Shown: piece by piece, positions 1-9,022 of the stretch
How positions within the stretch are numbered: position 1 is the first letter of the stretch
Layout: each line of letters begins with the position of its first letter
From: Pseudomonas cedrina subsp. cedrina
GTDB taxonomy: Bacteria; Pseudomonadota; Gammaproteobacteria; Pseudomonadales; Pseudomonadaceae
DNA length: 64,000 nucleotides
Assembly (NCBI RefSeq): GCF_001983175.1
Contig: NZ_MNPW01000002.1
Coordinates: forward strand, 496,001 to 560,000
Direction: 5' to 3'
Notes under the pieces: model-generated
What the model was told of the DNA's origin: nothing
What the model saw: only the letters and a program-made list of their open reading frames with translations
Databases searched by the model: none
Program-made: the position numbers and the translations under genes

Positions 1-381
1 AGTGCGCAGTTTTCGGCGTTCCTGTTCAACCAACTCGACGACTTGAACTGGGCCGGCTTTTACCTCAACCGTAACGAAGAGTTGGTGCTCGGACCGTTCC
101 AGGGCCAGATCGCCTGTGTGCGCATTCCCTTCGGCCGCGGGGTATGCGGTGCGGCGGCGGCGTCACGGCAAACCCAGCGGGTGGAGGATGTGCATGAATT
201 TCCCGGACATATCGCCTGCGACAGTGCGTCGAACAGCGAGTTGGTGGTGCCATTGGTCAAGGACGGCAAACTGATTGGCGTGCTTGACCTCGACAGCCCG
301 TCGCTGGGGCGGTTTACTCTTGAGGATCAGGCCGGTATTGAACAGCTGGCGGCGATTTTCCTGCGTTTGACTGATTGCTGA
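1..381 (+). CDS. Free methionine-(R)-sulfoxide reductase (GAF domain), 5' truncated by window edge
   Basis: The open frame runs in from the first base, so the N-terminus is missing. It encodes a GAF-fold enzyme that reduces free methionine-R-sulfoxide in the cytoplasm. Three cysteines are spaced 10 and 24 residues apart (IACVRIPF, GVCGAAA, HIACDSA), the same spacing as Cys84/Cys94/Cys118 of E. coli YebR (fRMsr), which form the catalytic and resolving thiols. The VPL..DGKLIGVLDLDSP segment is typical of the family. The internal ATG at 43 is not the start, because conserved sequence (FLFNQLDDLNWAGFY) continues upstream of it. No partner gene is visible. Confidence 0.88.
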   Translation, partial: SAQFSAFLFNQLDDLNWAGFYLNRNEELVLGPFQGQIACVRIPFGRGVCGAAAASRQTQRVEDVHEFPGHIACDSASNSELVVPLVKDGKLIGVLDLDSPSLGRFTLEDQAGIEQLAAIFLRLTDC

Positions 382-403
382 AGCACGGATATCCACACCC
401 CTG

Positions 404-548
404 TAGTGAGCGGGCTTGCCCCGCGCTGGGTGGCGAAGCCGCCCCAATCGGAACACCGCATTCTGTCTGAAGGATCGCGGTGAATGGTTTTGGGGCGGCT
501 TCGCCACCCAGCGCGGGCGGTGCGACGATTCGACAAGCCCGCTCACTA
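404..548. repeat. REPIN, TAGTGAGCGGGCTTG family (hybrid arms)
   Basis: Two inverted REP sequences, each starting TAGTGAGCGGGCTTG, flank a short unique spacer. The arms differ: the right arm carries an extra segment of about 16 bases (around 526-540, GTGCGACGATTCG) that the left arm lacks. It lies at the 3' ends of two convergent genes. Its right-hand TAG is the stop codon of the histidine kinase. Confidence 0.9.
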
Positions 549-3500
549 CTGTGAATCCAACTTGTGAAGCTGCACTCGCAATAACCTCTCCAGTTCCAGC
601 ATGAGCTTCTCCAGGCACTTCACACCTGCTTCAACCAGCAGCCAGTCATCTCCCCGAGCGCACGCCTGTTCAACCGCTTCACACTGCCCGGCAAGCGGCG
701 TCGCCTGGACGATACGCGCCGCGCCCTTGATCTTGTGCGCCTGCTCGACAATCTCCTGAAGCGGGGCATGGGCTTCAAGCAGGGCTGTCAGTTCATGGCG
801 ATCATGTTGACTGCTGCTCAACAACTCCTCCAGCAAACGCCGGCTCAATTGCGGATCGCCGCCGGTCAGGGCCTCGAAGTTGCCGAGGTCCAGGTTCAGA
901 TCGGTGGGTTGAGGGCTGATCTGCGCCAATTGCCGCTCCAGTGCCGTAAGGCTGATGGGTTTGAACAGGCAATCGTTCATGCCCGCTTCAGCGCAGCGTT
1001 GCTTCTCTTCAGGCTGGGCGTTGGCGGTAAAACCCAGGATCACGCAGGGCGCCAGTTGCTCACGCTGTTCGTACTCGCGGATCGAGCGGCTCAGCTCGTA
1101 GCCGTTCATGATGGGCATGTTGCAGTCGGCGATGATCAGGTCGAAACGTTCCTGGCGCCAGGCCTGGAAACCCGCGGCGCCGTTCTGGGCGGCGGTGTAC
1201 TGGTGTCCCAGGTAAGCCAGTTGCTGGCACATCAGCAAGCGGTTCGCGGGATGATCATCCACCACCAGTACATTGAGCACCGGTGCGGTCGCGGGCGCCG
1301 AGGGTGTGTGTTCCACCCGTAGCTGTTCCGGCTGCAAGCGCGTCATGTTCAGGTTGACGTGCACCTGGGTGCCGACCATGGGCACGCTGCTCAGGCTCAG
1401 TTGCCCGCCCATCATCGCGCACAGGCTGCGGCAGATCACCAGCCCCAGGCCGGCGCCGCTCCTGGCCAGTTGCCCGGAATTGTCGGCCTGGGCAAAGGGT
1501 TCGAACAGGCGCAATTGATCATCTCGGCTGATGCCTATCCCGGTGTCCTCGACCACCAGTTTCATCTCGACCTGCTGCGCCTGCTCGGTGGGCAATACCT
1601 CCACCTTGATCTTCACCTGGCCGCGCTCGGTGAACTTGATGGCGTTGCTGACCAGGTTCGACAGCACCTGCTTGAAGCGCAGGGGGTCGACCAGCACTTC
1701 GGTGTCGTCCAGGTTGGGCTTGAACTCAAGGGACAGGCTGAGGGTTTTCTGGCGTGCCAGGCCGTCGAAGACACGCACTACCGACTCGATGACTTCCCGC
1801 AGGTTGACGCGCTCCGGTGCCAGGCTCAGGCGCCCGGATTCGATGCGTGCGATGTCCAGGATATCGCCAATCAGTTCCAGCAGGTCCTTGGCCGAGTTGT
1901 ACGCCACTTCGATGGCCGGGCGGTCGAGATGGCCCTGGTCGGCGCGCTTGAGGGTCAGTTCGAGCATGCCGATCACCGCGTTCATCGGCGTGCGGATTTC
2001 ATGGCTCATGGTGGCGAGGAACGTGCTCTTGGCCCGGTTGGCCTCGTCGGCGCGCTCTTTGGCGGCGCGGATTTCGTCGAACAGTTGGCGCCGCTCGCTG
2101 ATGTCGATCCAGCCGCCAATGATGCCTTGCACTTCTCCGATGGAATCGCGGTACGGCAGGATCCAGTGGTAGATCGTCAGTTTTTTTCCGCGGATATGCA
2201 GGGTGCGGTCCAGGATCAGCGGGTTGCCCTCGCTCATTACCCGCTGGTAATCGTCGTGATATTGAACGGCTTCGGTTTCCAGGGCCTCGCTCATCTGGAT
2301 GGCGCTTTTGCCGATCACGTCCTCGCGCTTGACGTCGAACACCTGCAGGTAGCTGTCATTGCAGGTCTGCAGCAAGCCGTTTCGATCGCGCACATAGATC
2401 GGGTGCGGAGTCTCGTTGACCAGCGCGCGCATGAATTCGAACTGGTCACTGAGGGCGCGTTCGGCCATTTTGCGGTGCTTGATCTGGCGACGCATGTAGG
2501 CGTTCCAGCCCAGGGAGATCAACAGCAACAGCCCGGTTACGATGATGATGCGTGCGATCAGTTGGTGATAGTTGCGCCAGTAGCTATCGGAGGCCGAGGT
2601 GTAGCCTCGCCAGCGACTGTTGATCACCCCCAGTTCATCCGGGGCGATGCTCAGCAGGGCTTTATCGAGGATCGAGCTGAGCTCGGTGGCACCGCGCGCG
2701 GTAGCCAGGGAAAAGGTGGCGGGGAAGGTGCCGATGCCGCTGCTGATCTGCAATTTGTCCTGGAACACCTGGGACGACAGGAAATAGTTGGCCACCACCA
2801 GGGAATTCACCGCGCCTTCCACGTGCCCTTGGGCCAGCAGTTCGGACGCCTTGAAGGTGTCGCTGGCCTTGACCAGTTGGATCTCTGGATAGTCGCTGCG
2901 CAGGAAGGCTTCCAGGGGGTTGCCGGGGGTGAGTGCCAGGCGCTTGCCGGCCATTTGCTCCAGGTTCGCCGGCGCATTGGGCTCATTGCGAGTCAGCAGC
3001 ACGTAGGAGTTTTCCAGGTAAGGTCGACTGAAGTTCAGCTGGGCCTCCCGTTCAGCGCTGGGCACGATTGCGCCGATGATGTCGATGTTGCCGGCGTCGA
3101 CCTGTTCGATCATCGCGTTCACGTCTCGGCCTCGCTGCATCTCGAAGCGCAGCCCGGTACGCAGGCGAATCAGCTCGAGCAAGTCGGCGGTGATGCCACG
3201 GAAGTTGCCGTCCGCATCAAAGAAGGTCAGTGGCGCGAAGGTCTCGTTCACGATCACTTTGACCACCGGGTGGTCCTTCAGCCAGCGCTCCTCGCGTTGG
3301 GTCAGTTGCAGCTTCTCGGCGGTCAGCAGGATATCGCTGCCGGTGCTCCAGCGCTTGGCGATCGCCTCCCGCTCAGCGGCAGGCACGGCGGTCAATACCG
3401 CGTCGACGATACTCAGGAGGATGCGCTGGTGTTGAGGCATGGCAAAGCTGAAACCGTAGGCCTCGTGCTTGCCGAAGTTGGCCATGCGGATGTTTTTCAG

Positions 3501-4193
3501 GTAGCCCTTGTTGATCATGTAATGAGTGGAAATGGTATCGCCGAGGAAGACGTCGGCCTGATCGAATGCCACCGCATTCAGGGCGTTTTGATAAGAGGGG
3601 TAGGTGCGGATGATCGCCTTGGGGTACAGTTTTTCCACCTCGCTCAGGGGCAGGTAGTGGTAGACCAGCGACAGGCGCATCCCGGCCAGGCCATCATCCA
3701 GGCTGCGCGTCTCACCCTCGCGGGTGACCAGTACCGGCTGGTCCACGGCGTAGGGTTCTGACAATGTAAGGTTCGGGTTTTGCGCCTCGAAACCGTTGGA
3801 GGAGCCCAGCAGATCGATCTCCCCGCTTTCCAGCGCGCGAATCGCTTCCTCCCGGGAGGCGTAGCGCAACACCTTCACCGGCAGCGCCAGGGCCCTGGAC
3901 AGCAGGCCGGCGTAATCGGCGGTGAGGCCCTCATAGTCGCGGCCGCTGGAGGTGAGGTCGAAGGGAGGGTAGTCAGGGGATGCGGCGCCCAGCACCAATT
4001 CACGCTTGTTTTGCAGCCATTGACGCTGGGTCTTGTTCAGGTGGGTGTCCAGTTGAAACGAGCCTGAACGGCTCAATAAGGTGAGATATTCCGGGCCCGT
4101 TGGTTGGTTCGCGAGCACGACGGTGCTCAAGCACAGACTGGCACTCAATATGATCAGGTAGTCCTTAATACGGCTGGGCATCCACTTTCTCAC
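546..4193 (-). CDS. BvgS/EvgS-type hybrid sensor histidine kinase
   Basis: A 1215-residue inner-membrane phosphorelay sensor. In order: signal/anchor (about 10-28), two tandem periplasmic solute-binding (SBP_bac_3) venus-flytrap domains (about 50-290 and 300-540), a transmembrane helix (IIIVTGLLLLISLGWNAY), a PAS domain (about 590-700), HisKA with phospho-acceptor His731 in MSHEIRTPMN, HATPase_c (GAGLGLVICRSL), a receiver with Asp1023 (IADCNMPIMNG) and a C-terminal Hpt with His1153 (AHKIKGAARI). This is the full His-Asp-His relay of BvgS/EvgS. The GTG start overlaps the TGA of the response regulator gene (GTGA), so the two are probably translationally coupled; an ATG four codons in is the alternative. 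The ligand is unknown. The stop codon is supplied by a REP element. Confidence 0.93.
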   Translation of the reverse strand: MRKWMPSRIKDYLIILSASLCLSTVVLANQPTGPEYLTLLSRSGSFQLDTHLNKTQRQWLQNKRELVLGAASPDYPPFDLTSSGRDYEGLTADYAGLLSRALALPVKVLRYASREEAIRALESGEIDLLGSSNGFEAQNPNLTLSEPYAVDQPVLVTREGETRSLDDGLAGMRLSLVYHYLPLSEVEKLYPKAIIRTYPSYQNALNAVAFDQADVFLGDTISTHYMINKGYLKNIRMANFGKHEAYGFSFAMPQHQRILLSIVDAVLTAVPAAEREAIAKRWSTGSDILLTAEKLQLTQREERWLKDHPVVKVIVNETFAPLTFFDADGNFRGITADLLELIRLRTGLRFEMQRGRDVNAMIEQVDAGNIDIIGAIVPSAEREAQLNFSRPYLENSYVLLTRNEPNAPANLEQMAGKRLALTPGNPLEAFLRSDYPEIQLVKASDTFKASELLAQGHVEGAVNSLVVANYFLSSQVFQDKLQISSGIGTFPATFSLATARGATELSSILDKALLSIAPDELGVINSRWRGYTSASDSYWRNYHQLIARIIIVTGLLLLISLGWNAYMRRQIKHRKMAERALSDQFEFMRALVNETPHPIYVRDRNGLLQTCNDSYLQVFDVKREDVIGKSAIQMSEALETEAVQYHDDYQRVMSEGNPLILDRTLHIRGKKLTIYHWILPYRDSIGEVQGIIGGWIDISERRQLFDEIRAAKERADEANRAKSTFLATMSHEIRTPMNAVIGMLELTLKRADQGHLDRPAIEVAYNSAKDLLELIGDILDIARIESGRLSLAPERVNLREVIESVVRVFDGLARQKTLSLSLEFKPNLDDTEVLVDPLRFKQVLSNLVSNAIKFTERGQVKIKVEVLPTEQAQQVEMKLVVEDTGIGISRDDQLRLFEPFAQADNSGQLARSGAGLGLVICRSLCAMMGGQLSLSSVPMVGTQVHVNLNMTRLQPEQLRVEHTPSAPATAPVLNVLVVDDHPANRLLMCQQLAYLGHQYTAAQNGAAGFQAWRQERFDLIIADCNMPIMNGYELSRSIREYEQREQLAPCVILGFTANAQPEEKQRCAEAGMNDCLFKPISLTALERQLAQISPQPTDLNLDLGNFEALTGGDPQLSRRLLEELLSSSQHDRHELTALLEAHAPLQEIVEQAHKIKGAARIVQATPLAGQCEAVEQACARGDDWLLVEAGVKCLEKLMLELERLLRVQLHKLDSQ

Positions 4194-4816
4194 ACTAGCG
4201 CGTTTCGTTTTGCCATCTCGATAAGGTCTACCAAGGATTTGGCTTGAAGTTTTTGCATCAGCCGCTTTTTATAAGTACTCACTGTTTTATTACTAAGGAA
4301 CATACCTTTGGCAATTTCCTTGTTAGTGCGGCCTTGTGCAAAAAGTTGTAATACCATTAGTTCCCGGTCATTGACGGACTTGAACAGTTCAAGTTCCTGG
4401 GACTCCACGCCCTCTACACCGCTGGTGGTGAGTGCCTGGCTGGGGAAATAGTTGTAACCGGACAACACCGCGCGAATGGCGCTGAGCAATTCGCTCAGGT
4501 CGCCTTCCTTGCACACATAGCCATCGGCGCCCGAGCGCATGCAGCGCGTGGCGAACAGCGTGGGCGACTGGGCCGTCAGGATCAGGGTCTTCATCGACGT
4601 GTTCATCGCGTTGAAGCGGCAAAGCACTTCGAGCCCGTCCAGCTTGGGAATGCTGATATCCAGGATGATCAGGTCCGGCAGGCATTCGCGGACCATTTGA
4701 ATGGCGTCGCATCCGTTATCTGTTTCGCCGACCACTTTATAGCCTTCGTGCTCCAGCAACATTCGGATGGCAAGCCGTATAACCGGATGATCATCGATAA
4801 TAAAAACTGTGTTCAT
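4190..4816 (-). CDS. LuxR/NarL-family response regulator (BvgA/EvgA type), partner of the hybrid kinase
   Basis: 208 residues from the preferred ATG (MNTVFIIDDHPV). The frame extends further upstream, but the acidic pair of a receiver domain normally sits within about 10 residues of the start. Receiver phospho-acceptor is Asp53 (LIILDISIPKLDG), with the conserved Lys in GYVCKEGD. A C-terminal GerE/LuxR helix-turn-helix follows (ELMVLQLFAQGRTNKEIAKGMFLSNKTVSTYKKRLMQKL). It overlaps the downstream kinase start by GTGA, which supports a cognate pair: the kinase Hpt domain would phosphorylate this regulator, which would bind DNA. Target genes are not evident. Confidence 0.93.
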   Translation of the reverse strand: MNTVFIIDDHPVIRLAIRMLLEHEGYKVVGETDNGCDAIQMVRECLPDLIILDISIPKLDGLEVLCRFNAMNTSMKTLILTAQSPTLFATRCMRSGADGYVCKEGDLSELLSAIRAVLSGYNYFPSQALTTSGVEGVESQELELFKSVNDRELMVLQLFAQGRTNKEIAKGMFLSNKTVSTYKKRLMQKLQAKSLVDLIEMAKRNALV

Positions 4817-5066
4817 GGTCACATTCCGTGCAAGTGCAAAATAAAGTGGGCACATTAGCTCAGAAGCGGAGTAAGGCGCATGAGCTCAGGGGGGAGTAGG
4901 TATAAAACAGGAATATTCCTACAGTAAAAAAGGTAATGGCCTACTGGTCGCTAAGGCTTCATGAAGCGATAGGTCAGTGTTCGAGGAAGAAGTGGGTTAA
5001 AGGCGGCTGCCATGGATTTAACGGTGGCAGTACCGGCTCTTTTCGTCGGGCAATAGTGTTTAAATC

Positions 5067-5468
5067 CTACAAGCGTGACTTCAGTAATGGGCAGAGCAAG
5101 TGCGCCAGTTCATCCCTGTTCAGCGGTTTCGATAAATAGCCGAGCAGTGGCAGGCCACGATCGACGGCCTGGTTTATCAAACTGGCGAGTTCCGCCACCG
5201 GCAATCCGCTCAGCAGGATGGCGGTCGTGGTAAAGCGCCTGCGGCTGGCGATCTCGATCAGTTCGAGTCCCGGCAGGTCGGGCAGGCATTGATCACACAG
5301 GATAATGTCGAAGGGTACCTCGGCCTGCGCCATGGCACAGATTGCCTGCTCGGCGTTTTCGGCCGGGGTCAGCCTTGCGAAGCCGAAGCTCCTCAGCAGG
5401 CACTGGGTGGCGAGGAGTTGAAAGGGATGATCCTCCACCAACAGGATACGAAGCGGATAGCTGGGCAT
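5067..5468 (-). CDS. Stand-alone response-regulator receiver protein
   Basis: About 133 residues consisting of a receiver domain with no output domain. It has the acidic pair (LLVEDHPF), the phospho-acceptor Asp59 (IILCDQCLPDLPG), a Ser in the switch position (ILLSG) and the conserved Lys (YLSKPLN). I placed the start at MPSYPLR; a GTG four codons upstream is equally possible and neither has a strong ribosome binding site. It lies upstream of the BvgA-like regulator on the same strand, 250 bases away. It could act as a phosphate sink or third component for the neighbouring hybrid kinase; that role is inferred from position only. Confidence 0.8.
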   Translation of the reverse strand: MPSYPLRILLVEDHPFQLLATQCLLRSFGFARLTPAENAEQAICAMAQAEVPFDIILCDQCLPDLPGLELIEIASRRRFTTTAILLSGLPVAELASLINQAVDRGLPLLGYLSKPLNRDELAHLLCPLLKSRL

Positions 5469-5641
5469 TGGGGGCCACACGGTGAGTCAAGCGTCGAGGG
5501 AGGGCGCGTAGGAACAGGTCGCCAGCGTCGCCGGGAGCGTGCGTGATTATTCATCGTGTGTTTGTGCGAATTCGATCAGGCCGCTCTGTTCCCTTTGTAG
5601 GTGGATTCCTTAGAGGAGACAGGCGGCTTGATCGTGCTCGT

Positions 5642-6973
5642 TTATTGAGGGCTGGAACGCCCGGTCATTTCCCGCGCCATTTCGGTGGCATAGCTGTCGG
5701 TCATGCCCGCGATGAAGTCGATCATGCGCAGGAACGAAGCGTGCAGCGGCCACTCGGGGTTTGGTGCGTTGTTGCCCAGCAAGTCGAGAATGCGTCGGTT
5801 CTTGAACGACGGCGTGCGCCCGCCATGCTGTTCCAGTGCCGCGCCGCAGAAAGCGTTCAGGAGGATTTCCAGCGTGGTGTAGGCGCCGATTTCGTGCAGG
5901 GTCTTGCGCTTGTCCTGGAAGATCTTCTTGCGCGCCATGTCCTTGGCATCCAGAACGCAGCGTTTGGCGGGGCCGTGCATGTGTTCCACCAGATCGCCGG
6001 GCAGCGTGCCGGCCAGCAAGGCATCCTGCTGCTCGACGAAGGCCCGCGCCGCCGCGTTGGTCAAATGCTCGATGGCCTTGCCGCGCAGGATCGCCAGTTT
6101 GCGTCGCCGCGAATCCTGCGCGCCGAGTTGGCGATAGGTCTGGGGCAGGTCATCGCCCACCAGGTCCAATAGCAGCGACTCGACTTCGGCGTATTCCAGC
6201 AACTGCATTTCCAGGCCGTCTTCCAGGTCGATCAGGGCGTAGCAGATGTCGTCCGCCGCTTCCATCAGGTACACCAGCGGGTGCCGGGCCCAGCGTTGTT
6301 CTTCCAGTTGCGGCAGGCCGAGCTTGTGGGCGATCTGCTCGAGGATCGGCAGCTCGCTCTGGTAGCAGCCGAACTTGTGTTTCTTGTAGCCCAGGGAATC
6401 GGCGTGTCGGGCGGTCCAAGGGTATTTCAGGTACGTGCCCAGGGTGGCGTAGGTCAGCCGCGTACCGCCGTCGAACTGGTGGTATTCGAGCTGGGTCAAC
6501 ACGCGAAAGCCCTGGGCGTTGCCTTCGAAGTTGAGGAAGTCGTTGCGCTCGGCGCTGCTCATGTCATCCAGCCAGCCACGTCCTGCGGCCTGCTGGAACC
6601 AGTGGCGAATGGCGTCTTCACCGGAATGCCCGAACGGCGGGTTGCCGATGTCATGGGCCAGGCAGGCCGATTGCACCACCATGCCCAGGTCGCTCGGGTC
6701 GCACCAGTCGGGCAGGGCGCCGCGCAGGGTCTCGCCGACGCGCATGCCGAGGGAGCGGCCTACGCAGCTCACTTCCAGGGAATGGGTCAGGCGGGTATGG
6801 ATATGGTCGTTGCTGGAGACCGGGTGCACTTGGGTCTTGCGGCCCAGGCGACGAAACGCGCCGGAGAAGATAATACGGTCGTGGTCTTTGTGAAACGGGC
6901 TACGTCCCAGTTCTTCCGGGCTGTGCAGCGGTTTGCCAAGACGTTCGCGGGTCAGCAGGGTGGGCCAATCCAA
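5642..6973 (-). CDS. dgt: Deoxyguanosinetriphosphate triphosphohydrolase-like protein (HD domain)
   Basis: 443 residues of the dGTPase family, which hydrolyses dNTPs to deoxynucleoside plus tripolyphosphate. The HD metal site is visible: [11 protein letters not shown] near residue 60 and [16 protein letters not shown] near residue 110, the latter typical of the bacterial dGTPase-like group. The N-terminal [17 protein letters not shown] motif is also characteristic. The start is a TTG preceded by GGAGAG; no closer ATG fits the conserved N-terminus. The EAL gene lies 71 bases upstream on the same strand. Whether dGTP itself is the substrate cannot be told from sequence. Confidence 0.88.
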   Translation of the reverse strand: MDWPTLLTRERLGKPLHSPEELGRSPFHKDHDRIIFSGAFRRLGRKTQVHPVSSNDHIHTRLTHSLEVSCVGRSLGMRVGETLRGALPDWCDPSDLGMVVQSACLAHDIGNPPFGHSGEDAIRHWFQQAAGRGWLDDMSSAERNDFLNFEGNAQGFRVLTQLEYHQFDGGTRLTYATLGTYLKYPWTARHADSLGYKKHKFGCYQSELPILEQIAHKLGLPQLEEQRWARHPLVYLMEAADDICYALIDLEDGLEMQLLEYAEVESLLLDLVGDDLPQTYRQLGAQDSRRRKLAILRGKAIEHLTNAAARAFVEQQDALLAGTLPGDLVEHMHGPAKRCVLDAKDMARKKIFQDKRKTLHEIGAYTTLEILLNAFCGAALEQHGGRTPSFKNRRILDLLGNNAPNPEWPLHASFLRMIDFIAGMTDSYATEMAREMTGRSSPQ

Positions 6974-7044
6974 GGCGGATGCTCTCCGTAGGGTGAATGA
7001 CCCTCCCAGCTTCCCGGTTCAGCGCGGCCTGGGCAAGCGAAAAT

Positions 7045-8208
7045 CTACAACCCGGCCGCGTCGATATCGATTAAGAGCAAACGCTGACCGTTCTCGAAGA
7101 ATTGTCCGGCGGTGAGGCAATACCGGTTGGTGGTCGCGTCGCGGTAGGTCGAGGACAGGCTCAGGCGGCGCTCCTCCCAACCTTCGGCCAGCAGGTGATA
7201 AAAGTAGGGGCGCCACGACCAGTTGTGGCCCAGGTAGCGGCTGTCGGCCTGCCAGGCGTCCTGGTGCCATTCGAAGTTGGGCGTCAGTTGGGTGCCATGC
7301 CGGTCGCACTGGTAGAAGCGCAGCAGCCAGGGAAACGCCGGCAGATGCGGCAGTTGGCTCAGCGGCGCCTGTGCCTGGGCCCAGGTTTGCAGGATATTCA
7401 TCAGCTCGGCCAATTGCTGGCGCAGTTGCATGATGCGCCCGCGCTCTGCCAGCTTTTGCTGGACGTAGACCGTGCGCAGCTGGGCGAAACGCGGCACGAA
7501 GGCGTCGGTGGCGAACCAGTCCAACCGGGCCTGGGCAAACAGATAGCCCTGCACATAGCGCGCGCCGCATTCCAGGGCAAAGCTCAACTGCGCTTCGGTC
7601 TCCACGCCTTCGGCTATGATCCAGCAGCCGGTCTTCTCGGCCATTTGCGCCAGGGCCCGCACCACTTCGCTGCCAGGCCCGCCGCGGGCGGCGTCCTGGA
7701 ACAGGCGCATGTCCAGCTTGAGAATGTCCGGCTGCAATGCCAGTACCCGGTCGAGTTGGGAATAACCGGCGCCAAAGTCGTCGATGGCGATGCGCGCGCC
7801 GGCTTCGCGGTAACGCGCCACCACGTCAGCCATCCGCTGGATGTCGCCACCCTGTTCAGTGATCTCGAACACGATGCGCCGCGGATCGACGCGGTGCTTG
7901 TGGATTTGCTTGAGGCTCGGCAGCGCCTGGCCGGGGCGTAGCCGGTTGATCCAGCGTGGCGAGATGTTCAGGCTCATGAACCAGTCTTCAGGCGCTTCGT
8001 GCAAGCGGCTCAAGGCGTTGTCGCGGATCTGCCGGTCGAGGCGTCGCAAGGTTACACCTGGCGTGCGTGGGTCGGCGAACAGCGGGCCGACGGACTGCAA
8101 GCGGCCATCCGCCTGGCGCAGGCGGCCCAAGGCCTCGACGCCGGCGATGCGGCCCGTGGCGGTGTCGATAAACGGTTGGAAGCAGGCGAGCGGTTGCCCG
8201 TCGATCAC
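7045..8208 (-). CDS. EAL-domain cyclic-di-GMP phosphodiesterase with C-terminal sensory-like region
   Basis: 387 residues. The EAL domain occupies about 1-240 and keeps the catalytic signatures: GVEALGRLR, SLNISPRWINR, FEITEQ, the IDDFGAGYS loop and AEGVETEAQ, so activity in c-di-GMP degradation is expected. Unusually the EAL domain is N-terminal and is followed by about 145 residues (short helical stretch, then a Trp/Tyr-rich WHQDAWQADSRYLGHNWSWRPYFY segment) resembling a small-ligand sensor domain. The start is GTG, fixed by a perfect AAGGAGG Shine-Dalgarno six bases upstream. It may be cotranscribed with dgt downstream. Confidence 0.9.
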   Translation of the reverse strand: MIDGQPLACFQPFIDTATGRIAGVEALGRLRQADGRLQSVGPLFADPRTPGVTLRRLDRQIRDNALSRLHEAPEDWFMSLNISPRWINRLRPGQALPSLKQIHKHRVDPRRIVFEITEQGGDIQRMADVVARYREAGARIAIDDFGAGYSQLDRVLALQPDILKLDMRLFQDAARGGPGSEVVRALAQMAEKTGCWIIAEGVETEAQLSFALECGARYVQGYLFAQARLDWFATDAFVPRFAQLRTVYVQQKLAERGRIMQLRQQLAELMNILQTWAQAQAPLSQLPHLPAFPWLLRFYQCDRHGTQLTPNFEWHQDAWQADSRYLGHNWSWRPYFYHLLAEGWEERRLSLSSTYRDATTNRYCLTAGQFFENGQRLLLIDIDAAGL

Positions 8209-8232
8209 GGGGCCTCCTTAAGAGAGGTGGCG

Positions 8233-8268
8233 AAAAAAGGCCCGGCCCTCGAAAATGAGGGCCGGGCC
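8233..8268 (-). terminator. Rho-independent terminator of the DUF883/YqjE operon
   Basis: A 12-bp perfect GC-rich stem (GGCCCGGCCCTC, loop GAAAAT) is followed on the minus strand by six T residues. It sits 30 bases after the stop at 8300 and just upstream of the EAL gene start. Confidence 0.85.
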
Positions 8269-8299
8269 AGTTCTGTTAGCAAGAATGCAGCCAGTACGC

Positions 8300-8638
8300 T
8301 CAGCTTTTACGCGAAGAGCCCTGCATGGCCAACTTGATCAGCGGGATCAAGCCGGCACCGAGGCGCACCAGGCGCGTCACGCCGCCGATACCACCACCCT
8401 TGGCACCCTTGCCCGTGAAGAAGCCCATCAGGGTCACGGCGGCCACGCCCCACAGCGGCGCGTGCTTGATGCCCAGGCCGCCCTGCAGACTCTGGCCCAT
8501 GTTGCGCACCTTGTTCAGCGGCAGCATCAACTGCTGGGACTCGTGGCGGATCTCCTGACGGTGCATTTCCATGCGCAGGCGAATCAAAGCCTTGCGCATT
8601 TCTCGGCGGGAGGTTTGCTGGTTTTCATTCGAGCTCAT
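8300..8638 (-). CDS. Small membrane protein of unknown function, YqjK-like position
   Basis: 112 residues, third gene of a three-gene operon; its ATG overlaps the upstream stop (ATGA). The N-terminal half is charged and helical (MRKALIRLRMEMHRQEIRHE), followed by a hydrophobic segment (APLWGVAAVTLMGFF), a glycine-rich stretch and a second hydrophobic segment (LVRLGAGLIPLIKLAM). I do not recognise a named family, but the gene order matches that of yqjD-yqjE-yqjK in enterobacteria. A strong terminator follows. Confidence 0.75.
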   Translation of the reverse strand: MSSNENQQTSRREMRKALIRLRMEMHRQEIRHESQQLMLPLNKVRNMGQSLQGGLGIKHAPLWGVAAVTLMGFFTGKGAKGGGIGGVTRLVRLGAGLIPLIKLAMQGSSRKS

Positions 8639-9018
8639 GGCAGCAGGCGCTCCCGGTCATTGGCCAATTCTTCGAGGGTGGCGTGGAACGGCGTGGACTC
8701 ATCGAATACCGCCGCTTTCAAGCGCACCCCGCAGAACGCGGCGGCCAGGGTGTAGAACACGCAGAGGCAGATGATCCCGGTCAGCCGGTAGCCGGTGTCC
8801 CACACCAGGATCATCACCAACGTCGATAACCCCACCAGCAACAGCAGCGCAAACACCAGCGCCAGGCCGGCAAACAGCAACAGGCTGACGGTGCGGGCCT
8901 TCTGTTCCTGCAATTCAATGCCAAACAATTCGACGTGACTGTGCAGCAAGCCCAGCACGGCCGCGCCCAGACGCCTTGAGGTTGAGCTCGTGGTCGAGCT
9001 GGATTCGCCGATAGACAT
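8635..9018 (-). CDS. YqjE/phage-holin-III-like inner-membrane protein
   Basis: 127 residues with a hydrophilic Ser/Thr-rich N-terminus, an amphipathic helix (LGLLHSHVELFGIELQEQKAR) and two adjacent long transmembrane segments (about 45-70 and 75-98), typical of the putative Actinobacterial Holin-X / YqjE family. It lies four bases downstream of the DUF883 gene and overlaps the next gene by ATGA, so the three are one operon. E. coli relatives (YqjD-YqjE) are stationary-phase inner-membrane proteins; lytic activity is not implied. Confidence 0.83.
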   Translation of the reverse strand: MSIGESSSTTSSTSRRLGAAVLGLLHSHVELFGIELQEQKARTVSLLLFAGLALVFALLLLVGLSTLVMILVWDTGYRLTGIICLCVFYTLAAAFCGVRLKAAVFDESTPFHATLEELANDRERLLP

Positions 9019-9022
9019 GGTA

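Noticed and set aside
1359..3761. 800-codon open frame antisense to the hybrid kinase
   Set aside because: It is a GC-rich shadow frame: composition is Gln/His/Gly/Val biased, no domain is recognisable and the opposite strand encodes a complete conserved protein.
8635..9018. Holin annotation as evidence for a prophage
   Set aside because: The YqjE/holin-III family is a chromosomal stress operon member here, next to DUF883, and no phage genes are nearby.
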